From the IMG/VR virus record IMGVR_UViG_3300018080_004536, positions 1 through 23,644 of that record: a DNA stretch of 23,644 bases; one strand, 5' to 3'. A model generated the notes under the pieces. The model did no database searches. It worked only from the letters and a program-made list of their open reading frames with translations, and was not told the DNA's origin. The position numbers and the translations under genes are program-made. Positions within the stretch are counted from its first letter, which is position 1; each line of letters begins with the position of its first letter. Positions 1 through 5,622 of the stretch are shown in pieces. The stretch comes from a virus.

Positions 1-26
1 ATCTCAAGTCTGTTAACCGGACTTGA
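1..26 (+). CDS. 3' tail of a CDS entering from the left edge
   Basis: Only the last codons are visible; they read LKSVNRT followed by TGA at 24-26. The reading frame is inferred by comparison: the gene ending at 11432 ends in DLKPVNRS-stop, and 30 of the first 32 bases here match that position. The upstream gene is therefore probably a paralogue of the 149-residue protein at 10983-11432. The function is unknown, and nothing else of the gene lies in the window. Confidence 0.5.
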
Positions 27-119
27 AAAATAATTGGCCTAAAAATGGTTAACAGCGATGCTAATGAAAGCAAGTAATTACAAACATGGTGAGAGTAAAG
101 TTGAATACAAATTTTGGGA
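1..119 (+). repeat. Junction repeat, left copy (pairs with 11407-11525)
   Basis: This stretch comprises a gene tail, a 42-bp motif bounded by GTTAACC (12-18) and GGTTAAC (47-53), and the start of the next gene. It aligns with 11407-11525 over the same overall length with a few small indels. Identity is strongest at 1-32 (30/32), in the GTTAACC/GGTTAAC arms with exactly conserved 28-base spacing, and around GTGAGAGTA (89-97) and ATTTTGGGA (111-119). The middle has diverged. The two copies bracket the 11.4-kb accessory cassette. Confidence 0.75.
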
Positions 120-580
120 AGGGGAAAAAAGGTACTCCGCGAGAACAGGCCGAACCGAAATGTTACAAGAATTCAGATGGTGAGCTCGTTATTCCTGGTC
201 CGAACATGTTTGCCGCAATTATCGATGCTGGGAAGTTCCACAAAGTTGGTAAAAACAAAGTCACAACACAGAAAAGTTCTTTGGTTCCTGCCGCTATGTC
301 ACTTCTCGAGATCGTGATGCTGCTGCGCGGTGGTCCGTGGGAAGTTGATTCACGGTCGGTTGTAAATCCATCAACAGGCGGTCGCATGATGTGTCACAGG
401 CCGCGCCTGGATGAATGGGAGCTCGACTTCACACTGGAAGTCGATGATGAAATGTTCCACACAGATTTTGTTCGCCAATTGGTTGACGATGCCGGGAAAA
501 AGATCGGGCTCTGTGATTATCGCCCGTCGCGCAAAGGACCGTTTGGAAAATTTGTTGTGACAGGGTGGAAAGAGATTTGA
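86..580 (+). CDS. Conserved-type phage hypothetical protein
   Basis: This encodes 164 residues with no signal peptide or membrane segment. The layout matches an uncharacterised phage protein type I recall but cannot name: a basic N-terminus, an IPGPNMFAAIIDAGK stretch near residues 37-51, a KVTTQKSSLVPA segment near 58-69, and a C-terminal block with IGLCDYRPSRKGPFGKF near 140-156. The chosen ATG at 86 has only a weak Shine-Dalgarno. The start lies inside the junction repeat; at the right-hand copy the equivalent ATG is lost. It is followed by the gene-free hairpin region. The function is unknown. The C-terminal GPFG-K-F block loosely recalls glycine-rich loops of RNA-binding folds, but I do not claim that. 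Confidence 0.75.
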   Translation: MVRVKLNTNFGKGKKGTPREQAEPKCYKNSDGELVIPGPNMFAAIIDAGKFHKVGKNKVTTQKSSLVPAAMSLLEIVMLLRGGPWEVDSRSVVNPSTGGRMMCHRPRLDEWELDFTLEVDDEMFHTDFVRQLVDDAGKKIGLCDYRPSRKGPFGKFVVTGWKEI

Positions 581-601
581 GGTTTGATGCGCAGCACTGT
601 T

Positions 602-695
602 CGGCATCGTGGTGCCGGGTAGGGCAGAGCAGAGTGTTGTAAAGCAAGGCAAGGCAAGGAACCTCCTCGGGGCGATCACATTCAAACCGAGGGGG
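602..695 (+). ncRNA. Two-hairpin repeat element, copy 1
   Basis: Hairpin I is CGGCAT (602-607) / GTGCCG (612-617) with loop CGTG, followed by GGGTA (617-621). After a purine-rich run with three GCAAG units comes hairpin II: CCTCCTCGG (662-670), the 16-base loop GGCGATCACATTCAAA (671-686), then CCGAGGGGG (687-695), all nine pairs formed with one G-T wobble. The same order recurs at 767-836 and 869-954. There is no supported protein-coding gene at 581-1070. Function is unknown; RNA rather than DNA activity is inferred from the changing but mostly paired stems. Confidence 0.5.
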
Positions 696-766
696 CAAGC
701 AATGTCAGATACTGCGTTGTGGTGCGATGTGTGGTGCAGCAAACACTCGCTGCGTGGTGTATTGTT

Positions 767-836
767 CGGCAAAGCCGGGTAATGCAAGGCAAGGCAAGGA
801 AACCTCCCCGGGGCGATCACGTTCAAACCGAGGGGG
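767..836 (+). ncRNA. Two-hairpin repeat element, copy 2
   Basis: Hairpin I is CGGC (767-770) / GCCG (774-777) with loop AAA, then GGGTA (777-781) and a GCAAGGCAAGGCAAGG run. Hairpin II is CCTCCCCGG (803-811), loop GGCGATCACGTTCAAA (812-827), CCGAGGGGG (828-836), with a single C-A mismatch. Between copies 1 and 2 lies another small stem, GCAGC (736-740) / GCTGC (749-753). The loop-to-loop distance from copy 1 is 141 bp. Confidence 0.5.
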
Positions 837-868
837 CTGATGGCAAGACGAGGTACGGTGTGGTTAAG

Positions 869-954
869 CCCGGTTGTGCGGGGTACTGTGTGGCAAAGCA
901 AGGTGAAGCAAAACGAGGAAAGCCGCCAGCGGCGATCACGTTCAAAGCTGGCGG
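869..954 (+). ncRNA. Two-hairpin repeat element, copy 3 (most diverged)
   Basis: Hairpin I is CCCG (869-872) / CGGG (879-882), followed by GGGTA (881-885). Hairpin II has a different but perfectly paired stem, CCGCCAGC (923-930) / GCTGGCGG (947-954), around the same loop GGCGATCACGTTCAAA (931-946). Stem sequence replacement with retained pairing and an invariant loop is the strongest sign that the fold matters. The distance from copy 2 is 119 bp, not a multiple of three, so the copies lie in different reading frames. Confidence 0.5.
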
Positions 955-994
955 TCAAATCACGGTTGTGTGAAGCAAAGTTGTGTATCGCACA

Positions 995-1026
995 GTGGCG
1001 CTAGGTTCTGTGGCGCTAGGTGGCGC
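995..1026 (+). repeat. Short direct repeats upstream of the MazG-like gene
   Basis: GTGGCGCTAGGT occurs perfectly at 995-1006 and 1010-1021, with a partial third GTGGCGC at 1020-1026. The period is 15 bp for the first two copies. They sit 45-76 bp upstream of the ATG at 1071 and are followed by a T7 run (1041-1047). They could be binding sites for a regulator or a recombination by-product; nothing in the sequence decides this. Confidence 0.5.
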
Positions 1027-1070
1027 AACGTAATCCAAGGTTTTTTTATCAACAACGAAAGGGATCAAAG

Positions 1071-1757
1071 ATGTCTGAAAACAATCGTATGTACATGGAT
1101 AAGGTTTTGAAAACAGAAACACTTGAATTTGCAGACATCAATAAGCGACTAGCATCGCCATCGATGGCAAGGGTTTTGCACGCGACACTTGGAATTTCAA
1201 GTGAGATCGGTGAACTGCTGGAAGCCGTTGTCGATGGCGATGAACCGCGAATACTCGAGGAGCTTGGAGATGCGTTCTGGTATGGAGGTACCGGAGCCCA
1301 TGCTCTTATGTTTATTGGGGCGGAAATGAGCCCGGAAAGCGTGTTCGGGCAAGAGTTGGAGACAACAAGGGCGAGTTCGCTGGCCGACACAAGAATCGCA
1401 TCGATAATGCCGATCATGACTGCAATGATTAAGGACGCCGAAATGCTGCAAAGCAATGTGAAGGCACATATCTACTATGGCAGAAGATTCAGGTGTAATG
1501 CGGCGTTTACAAATTTCTTCACAATCTTGGATCATTGTAAAAGAATAGGGCTGTCCTATGGCTGGTCAAAAACTGACATTATGGAAGCGAACAACAAGAA
1601 ACTGCTCGGAAAAGAAACCGGCAGATACAAAGGCGGGTTCAGCGCGGACGATGCAAATCATCGAGATCTTGAAACAGAGCGAGCAGGGTTGGAGGAAAGT
1701 GCAGAAAGAAAGAGCGCGGTTGAATTCGTAAACAGTTTTGGTGAAAAAAACAATTAA
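1071..1757 (+). CDS. MazG-like nucleotide pyrophosphohydrolase
   Basis: This encodes a 228-residue cytosolic protein with the signature of the all-alpha NTP pyrophosphohydrolase (MazG/dUTPase-2) superfamily: E45-x2-E48 in an SSEIGELLEA helix and E64-x2-D67 in EELGD, the acidic residues that bind Mg2+. The family hydrolyses NTP or dNTP to NMP and pyrophosphate. Phage members are thought to adjust nucleotide or alarmone pools. A late segment with NNKKLLGKETGRYKGGF (about 178-194) resembles the usual N-K-L...RY..GF end of such domains. Between the two parts lies an insertion of roughly 90 residues that makes it longer than minimal MazG proteins. The ATG at 1071 was chosen over an upstream in-frame start because AAAGGGA precedes it; the upstream part reads through the repeat region. 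The substrate cannot be told. Confidence 0.8.
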   Translation: MSENNRMYMDKVLKTETLEFADINKRLASPSMARVLHATLGISSEIGELLEAVVDGDEPRILEELGDAFWYGGTGAHALMFIGAEMSPESVFGQELETTRASSLADTRIASIMPIMTAMIKDAEMLQSNVKAHIYYGRRFRCNAAFTNFFTILDHCKRIGLSYGWSKTDIMEANNKKLLGKETGRYKGGFSADDANHRDLETERAGLEESAERKSAVEFVNSFGEKNN

Positions 1758-1766
1758 GGAGGGGAG

Positions 1767-2192
1767 ATGACGACAATAGACGAGCTCGATGAATTCTATG
1801 AGACAGAGTGTAAAGAGTGTGCAAGCAAACCTGGAACACCTGACCTTTGCAGTTCCTGCTTGGGAAACAGGGAGAAGATTGCAAGGGCAGTTCAGGCTGC
1901 GAAAGAAATGGGAGAGAAAACAGACAATCTCAGAGATCAAGTTGAGCGTTGGAAAATCGCAAGCGGGCTTGAGGATTCGAGCGGAGATCCGGATGGTATT
2001 ACACCAGAGGCATCTAGCAAGTACCGGGTTAAATTGGAAATACAAATACAAAACGCAAAAAGTAGAATCAATGCGCTGGAGGCAGAGGTTCACAGATTGG
2101 ACAAGGCAGTGACAGTTCAGGAGATTCGAGAAAGAGCGCTCCAGGATGCATTGGTGCGCCTTGCCTGCCACATTGAACCGGAGGAATTCTAA
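1767..2192 (+). CDS. Zinc-finger/coiled-coil hypothetical protein
   Basis: This encodes 141 residues starting at an ATG with a strong AAGGAGGGGAG Shine-Dalgarno, 9 bp after the MazG-like gene. The N-terminus has four cysteines spaced C-x2-C-x8-C-x2-C (CKECASKPGTPDLCSSC), a likely zinc site. The rest is highly charged and heptad-like (about 30-60 and 85-130), suggesting a coiled coil. The stop overlaps the next start as TAATG, so translation is probably coupled. I do not recognise the family. A zinc-bound nucleic-acid or protein-interaction role is possible but unproven. Confidence 0.75.
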   Translation: MTTIDELDEFYETECKECASKPGTPDLCSSCLGNREKIARAVQAAKEMGEKTDNLRDQVERWKIASGLEDSSGDPDGITPEASSKYRVKLEIQIQNAKSRINALEAEVHRLDKAVTVQEIRERALQDALVRLACHIEPEEF

Positions 2193-2509
2193 TGCAAGCC
2201 AAGGCGCCTGACACAATGATTTTCTTCGAAGGCGATGAATGTGGCGAGGCAATATTTGATTGCCCTCATTTGAATTTTGACTGGGGATTGTGCGAGTTGT
2301 TCAACATGGATCTTGGATCAAACAACGACAAAACAGACAGGTCGGCTCCAGCATATGTTCGGTGTGAACAATGCAAAAAATGGACAGCGAACAAGTGCGA
2401 AAAACCACCCCGAACAGTGACGTTCACGATCACTGTCCCAGATGGTTCCGATGAACGACTTATTGAATTGATAGAAGGCATAGCCAAGAAAGAAGGTTTG
2501 GCAAAGTGA
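2192..2509 (+). CDS. Cys-rich hypothetical phage protein
   Basis: This encodes a 105-residue acidic protein beginning at the ATG in TAATG. It contains scattered cysteines (C12, C19, then CELF and CEQCKKW...CEKPPR), of which CEQC plus a downstream C could bind metal. The last 35 residues, with VTFTITVPDGSDERLIELIEG, look like a strand followed by an amphipathic helix. The stop overlaps the GTG start of the next gene (GTGA). No family was recognised. Confidence 0.65.
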   Translation: MQAKAPDTMIFFEGDECGEAIFDCPHLNFDWGLCELFNMDLGSNNDKTDRSAPAYVRCEQCKKWTANKCEKPPRTVTFTITVPDGSDERLIELIEGIAKKEGLAK

Positions 2510-3228
2510 CAAAAGCACAAGAAAAGGTTCGCGAACTTTATCCGTTGTTGGTTTGGTATCAAGCGATCTGGGCAGCACCTTTTATCGGAGGTTTGGCAGG
2601 TTTGATCGCTGTGGTTTCATCGGCGGTTGAACTTGCCGGCATGGCAATTGGCGTGGCTGCCTCAGTGGCCGTGTTGCTCATCGGAATCGGGGGTTTTGCA
2701 AAGCAGGTATCGGATCGCTACGACACGATCAAAAGTGTGTTCATTTTCAAAAATGATTGGGGCGATATTGGCCCGGCCCCGATAGCATTTTGTACGCGGG
2801 CAACTGGTGAAAGTGCATTGCGTGCTGTGAAACTGTTTCGGCTTTGCACGAAGGATGTCGCTCGTTTTAATAGAGAAAAATGGAGAAAGGAATATTTGAA
2901 CATATTGACGCAACACGTGTTCCAAGCAGGCGTCGAGATAGAGGCCGAGGAAGACGGAAGGCCATCTAATGAATATTTTCACCCGATCACATTTGTCACG
3001 CTACATGACGGCAAGTTCATTAAGCGCGGCGGCCGTAAATTCTTCGGCGTGGCATATGGCAAATGGGTTGATGTAGTTGATGACGGTTTATCCGATCGCG
3101 GTTTTGTTGGGCTCGTTGTGCACGAGCTAAAACACAGAGTGCTCGAACAAATCAATCCATATTTGAGTGTAGATCAACAGCATGAGATCATGGGTGCGGA
3201 CTTGCAGGATGCAAAGGAGGCAGTGTAA
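2506..3228 (+). CDS. Membrane-anchored HExxH zincin-like protein
   Basis: This encodes 240 residues with a GTG start at 2506 that overlaps the previous stop. Two hydrophobic segments, about 22-41 and 44-64, form an N-terminal hairpin anchor. A basic and acidic soluble part follows. Near the C-terminus, LVVHELKHRV contains H206-E207-L-K-H210, matching the HExxH zinc and catalytic motif of zincin metallopeptidases. H226, E227 or D231 downstream could supply a third ligand. If active it would be a membrane-tethered peptidase; topology suggests the catalytic part is cytoplasmic, but that is uncertain. No close named family was recognised, and a five-residue motif alone can arise by chance. The hydrophobic residues before it and its position in a predicted helix favour a real zincin. 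Confidence 0.6.
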   Translation: MTKAQEKVRELYPLLVWYQAIWAAPFIGGLAGLIAVVSSAVELAGMAIGVAASVAVLLIGIGGFAKQVSDRYDTIKSVFIFKNDWGDIGPAPIAFCTRATGESALRAVKLFRLCTKDVARFNREKWRKEYLNILTQHVFQAGVEIEAEEDGRPSNEYFHPITFVTLHDGKFIKRGGRKFFGVAYGKWVDVVDDGLSDRGFVGLVVHELKHRVLEQINPYLSVDQQHEIMGADLQDAKEAV

Positions 3229-3231
3229 ACG

Positions 3232-3468
3232 ATGACAGTTGCAAACCATTGCGAGAATCCAACAGAAGCCAAATGTCCGTCATGTAATTTGTGGTCACCT
3301 GTTTGCTGGTTTGAGGAGCTGCCACCTGGCGGTTATTGGTGGAGTGACAATAGCAACGGGGGCGGTTGCCCAAGGTGCGGATATATCGCATTGGTTGAAA
3401 CAGAGTGCGAGTTTAGGAAAGGGGAGTTTAGCCGAGATGAATTCTACAAAAAAAAACAAAGAGAGTAA
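3232..3468 (+). CDS. Small zinc-ribbon protein
   Basis: This encodes 78 residues. Two CxxC knuckles, CPSC (15-18) and CPRC (46-49), separated by about 27 residues, form a classic zinc ribbon. The C-terminal tail is charged (FSRDEFYKKKQRE). An AAAGGAGG lies just before the previous stop, 11 bases from the ATG. The 3' end overlaps the start of the next gene by about 30 bp. The role is unknown; zinc ribbons of this size in phages often bind nucleic acid or act as adaptors. Confidence 0.7.
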   Translation: MTVANHCENPTEAKCPSCNLWSPVCWFEELPPGGYWWSDNSNGGGCPRCGYIALVETECEFRKGEFSRDEFYKKKQRE

Positions 3469-3706
3469 GATTGAACTTGGAGTGTCAAAGAAACATCTAC
3501 GCCAGGACAGGGACCTTGCATGCCTGCATTGCGGGCTTGTATTCCAGGTGAAAGAATTAACAATTGATGAATCCGGGTTTGACGCATGCCCCAGGTGTAA
3601 TGCAGCCGGGCTGGGTGTGGATATTTATGATGCCTCCGATCAAATAGTGAAGAGTGCGGTTGAGTATTCTCGTCGTTCAAAACATGTGACAAAGGAGACG
3701 GCGTGA
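3437..3706 (+). CDS. Small zinc-ribbon protein
   Basis: This encodes 89 residues. The start at 3437 was chosen because GGAAAGGGGAG precedes it by about ten bases; longer upstream readings in this frame only shadow the preceding gene. Two CxxC pairs, CLHC near 29-32 and CPRC near 51-54, bracket a short beta-rich segment (LVFQVKELTIDESGFDA), as in zinc ribbons. The tail is helical and basic. It overlaps the gene before it and, by one base, the gene after it. Function is unknown. Confidence 0.7.
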   Translation: MNSTKKNKESKIELGVSKKHLRQDRDLACLHCGLVFQVKELTIDESGFDACPRCNAAGLGVDIYDASDQIVKSAVEYSRRSKHVTKETA

Positions 3707-3972
3707 TGTTTGGCAGGTTGACTGCTATGAGTGCTGGCGTTGGGATGCTTGTTTATGGCATGGCCTGTATCGTATCGGATGAACAGTCAATTGTTTCATT
3801 GTCATGGGTTTTGGCTGGTTTTTTTGTTTTGTCTGTTTCTTTTGTGGCTGTGATGTTTGCAGACAGCAGAGAAGAACAAAACAGCGATCATGTTTGTGAT
3901 CCGATTGGCTACATAGAAACAATCGATATTGTATGCAGAAAACAAACCAAGATGAAAACAAGTTTACAATAG
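3706..3972 (+). CDS. Small two-helix membrane protein
   Basis: This encodes 88 residues with two hydrophobic stretches, about 7-24 and 31-53, then a charged cytoplasm-like tail. The ATG at 3706 sits in TGATG over the previous stop, 8 bases after AAAGGAG. A GTG three bases earlier is an alternative. Two-helix proteins of this length include holins, but there is no endolysin nearby and no holin family signature, so I call it only a membrane protein. Confidence 0.65.
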   Translation: MFGRLTAMSAGVGMLVYGMACIVSDEQSIVSLSWVLAGFFVLSVSFVAVMFADSREEQNSDHVCDPIGYIETIDIVCRKQTKMKTSLQ

Positions 3973-3983
3973 GAGGTCGCGAT

Positions 3984-4490
3984 ATGGGAGGAAGTGCTGA
4001 AGTTATCGGTCGCAAGTATTGCAGCTTAACATTGATTGAATGTATGCCAGAAATGCAATTGAAAAAGTTTTTGGCAAGCATCCAACATTCAATTACAAAA
4101 TGGGAAGAAGTCAAGATTGCAGTTTCAGCATTAATCGAGGACAATGATGATACGTGGGCAATTGAACAGCTTTCCATGGTGATCAACAGTTGCGGAATGT
4201 GTCATTTTTTCAGGATAGGAGGAGGCGAATACGAGTGCAGTGATTGCCCATTACATGTGGAACAAAAAGCATGCTTTCACCGCGGAGGTTATCGCGAAAT
4301 CTTCAGTGCCATTGAATACATCACAGATGCGTCAGCATCTGCCGATTATTCTGATTATGCAAAATGTTTGACAACAACAGTTGTGCGCATTGGAGATGAA
4401 ATCATTTCATACTCGGATGATCTGGTTGAGTACTTGCGAGGGTTGACTGAACACATCGTTTTGATTGTCAAAAAGAAAGGATCACTGTAA
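3984..4490 (+). CDS. Cys-motif phage protein (paralogue of 10048-10437)
   Basis: This encodes 168 residues. The ATG at 3984 is preceded by AGGAGG at a 7-base distance, so the longer in-frame reading from 3933 is rejected. In the middle it has C-x2-C followed after 13 residues by C-x2-C-P and a further C eight residues on (CGMCHFFR ... CSDCPLH ... CF), a likely zinc site. The same spacing occurs in the protein at 10048-10437, so the two are probably members of one family. The flanks are predicted helical. The stop overlaps the next start (TAATG). Function is unknown. Confidence 0.7.
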   Translation: MGGSAEVIGRKYCSLTLIECMPEMQLKKFLASIQHSITKWEEVKIAVSALIEDNDDTWAIEQLSMVINSCGMCHFFRIGGGEYECSDCPLHVEQKACFHRGGYREIFSAIEYITDASASADYSDYAKCLTTTVVRIGDEIISYSDDLVEYLRGLTEHIVLIVKKKGSL

Positions 4491-4804
4491 TGAAAATGAA
4501 GATTAGCGAAATCCCGGATCTGGATTGCACAGATATAGACGCGGAGGAAGCCAGGGGGATTGCATTTGCCAACAGCGAGGAAGGGAAGATTTTTGACAGG
4601 ATCATGAATAGAGTTTTATTCACAGCAAGGATGGGCAAATACAAAATGGGTATTTATGTTAACACTAAATCGCACAAGGGCAACGATGTTTTAGAGAAAG
4701 TCTGCGAATCATTTCGAGCCAGAGGATATATGATTGAACAAGATCTTGACGATAAAACCTACAGTGGACATGTCCGCATTGATGTGGATTTCCACGATCT
4801 GTAA
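4490..4804 (+). CDS. Conserved-type phage hypothetical protein
   Basis: This encodes 104 residues starting at the ATG of TAATG. The pattern is EARGIAFANSEEGKIFDRIMNRV (helix), a short strand (GIYVNTK), a helix ending in CESFRARGYMIEQ, and a final strand pair with HVRIDVDF. This helix-strand-helix-strand layout with a 'G-Y-x-I/V' turn is common in small phage proteins of unknown function. The region is followed by a 9-bp gap to the next gene. No catalytic motif is visible. Confidence 0.7.
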   Translation: MKMKISEIPDLDCTDIDAEEARGIAFANSEEGKIFDRIMNRVLFTARMGKYKMGIYVNTKSHKGNDVLEKVCESFRARGYMIEQDLDDKTYSGHVRIDVDFHDL

Positions 4805-4813
4805 GGTTGGCAA

Positions 4814-5251
4814 ATGACACCAGAACAAAATGAAAAACTTTTGGAGTTGCTGCCAGAAAAACCATTGGGCGGATCAAGGGCGGCCGCTTTTTTTATCCCA
4901 GAAGAAGATCCGTTGATTGTAAACCCGCCGCCAGGGTGGAAACGACAAGAGGTCCGAGAAGACGGGGTGTCGTGGATCAACAAGAAAAAGCGACTCTTCG
5001 TAATCGCCAGCATTGCCACTGAGAGCGACAAAAAGCAATGGCTCCATGTCTCATGCTCACACGCCACAAGGTTGCCGACATACGGAGAGATGGCGATGGT
5101 GAAAAGAGTTTTTGTAGGAAGTGATCGATATGCAATCAGCATAATGCCTCCAACAAAATGCCACGTGAACATTCATCCGAATTGCCTCCATTGGTGGTCA
5201 TGCTTAAACGGCCATCCCCTACCTGAATTTTCCTTCGATGGGTCAATCTAG
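4814..5251 (+). CDS. Widespread phage protein family (DUF7694-like)
   Basis: This encodes 145 residues. The second half reads as a familiar conserved phage block: KQWLHVSCSHATRLPTYGEM (84-103), VKRVFVGSDRYAISIMPP, HVNIHPNCLHWWSC and a LPEF...GSI ending. From memory this corresponds to DUF7694; I cannot check that here. The family is found scattered through tailed phages and has no established function. The N-terminal 50 residues are proline-rich and variable. The ATG lies 9 bp after the preceding stop, with a weak AAGGTTGG upstream. It ends the first co-directional gene run; a 98-bp gap follows. Confidence 0.75.
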   Translation: MTPEQNEKLLELLPEKPLGGSRAAAFFIPEEDPLIVNPPPGWKRQEVREDGVSWINKKKRLFVIASIATESDKKQWLHVSCSHATRLPTYGEMAMVKRVFVGSDRYAISIMPPTKCHVNIHPNCLHWWSCLNGHPLPEFSFDGSI

Positions 5252-5320
5252 CGCTCGCCTGGTCCAAGACAAAAAAACACAAAACGATAGGTTGATGGCA
5301 TTGCACCGAGCCCACTAATC

Positions 5321-5348
5321 GGCTAATCTGTTGGTCCAGGAGTTAGCC
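5321..5348 (+). promoter_or_regulatory. Inverted repeat enclosing the RBS of the RHH gene
   Basis: GGCTAA (5321-5326) and TTAGCC (5343-5348) are perfect inverted arms separated by 16 bases, and the Shine-Dalgarno AGGAG (5338-5342) lies in the loop, ending just before the right arm. The ATG follows at 5350. The site could be an operator for the small DNA-binding protein it precedes, or an RNA hairpin that limits ribosome access. A nearby CTAATC/CTAATC tandem overlaps the left arm. No confident -35/-10 promoter was seen in 5252-5349. Confidence 0.4.
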
Positions 5349-5349
5349 A

Positions 5350-5577
5350 ATGAACAACGCAGTGCGAAAGCATATGGCCCGAGTGCCGATGACAGATGTC
5401 GAGGCAGCAGTTGTGCGGCAAAAGGCTGAGGAAATGGGCATCCCGATTGCGAGGTTGATTCGCAGATGTGTTTTCGGGGTGGACTATGAAATTCAGCGGC
5501 AAGTCAATCCGCACGAAACGACCGAGCCGACGATAGAGCTTCCTGAATGTAAGTTGAAAGTCGCAGGGAAACGCTAG
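5350..5577 (+). CDS. Ribbon-helix-helix-like DNA-binding protein
   Basis: This encodes 75 residues. Residues 10-42 (RVPMTDVEAAVVRQKAEEMG then IPIARLIRRCVFG) have the form of a CopG/Arc-type fold: a strand with alternating residues, a helix, a turn around MGIP, and a second helix. RHH proteins bind operator DNA as dimers through the strand. The tail (43-75) looks unstructured. The ATG is preceded by CAGGAG. The inverted repeat directly upstream would suit autoregulation. It stands alone, with gaps on both sides, unlike the tightly overlapping genes around it. Assignment rests on pattern only; an alternative is a small accessory protein with a similar helix pair. Confidence 0.55.
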   Translation: MNNAVRKHMARVPMTDVEAAVVRQKAEEMGIPIARLIRRCVFGVDYEIQRQVNPHETTEPTIELPECKLKVAGKR

Positions 5578-5622
5578 CCGGTTTTGGTCTGAACCATGGG
5601 GTCGATAAAAGGGAGGAAGTGA

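Noticed and set aside
671-946. tRNA-like T-loop in the repeats (TTCAAA)
   Set aside because: There is no acceptor stem, no anticodon arm and no T-stem of the right length around TTCAAA.
602-954. CRISPR-like array
   Set aside because: Only three units, uneven spacing (141 and 119 bp), diverging repeat stems and no cas genes.
371-958. 195-residue minus-strand frame with repeated NVIAP peptides
   Set aside because: The peptide repeats simply mirror hairpin copies 1 and 2 (141 bp apart, a multiple of three); copy 3 is out of phase, and the frame overlaps the real gene at 86-580.
719-973. 84-residue frame through the hairpin region
   Set aside because: The repeat copies inside it fall in different frames, there is no good ribosome site, and the peptide has no normal composition.
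1010-1047. Intrinsic terminator ending in the T7 run
   Set aside because: The only stem nearby (GCGC/GCGC) is four pairs and lies 15 or more bases from the T-run.
3706-3972. Holin assignment for the two-helix protein
   Set aside because: No endolysin or spanin nearby and no family signature; membrane segments alone are not enough.
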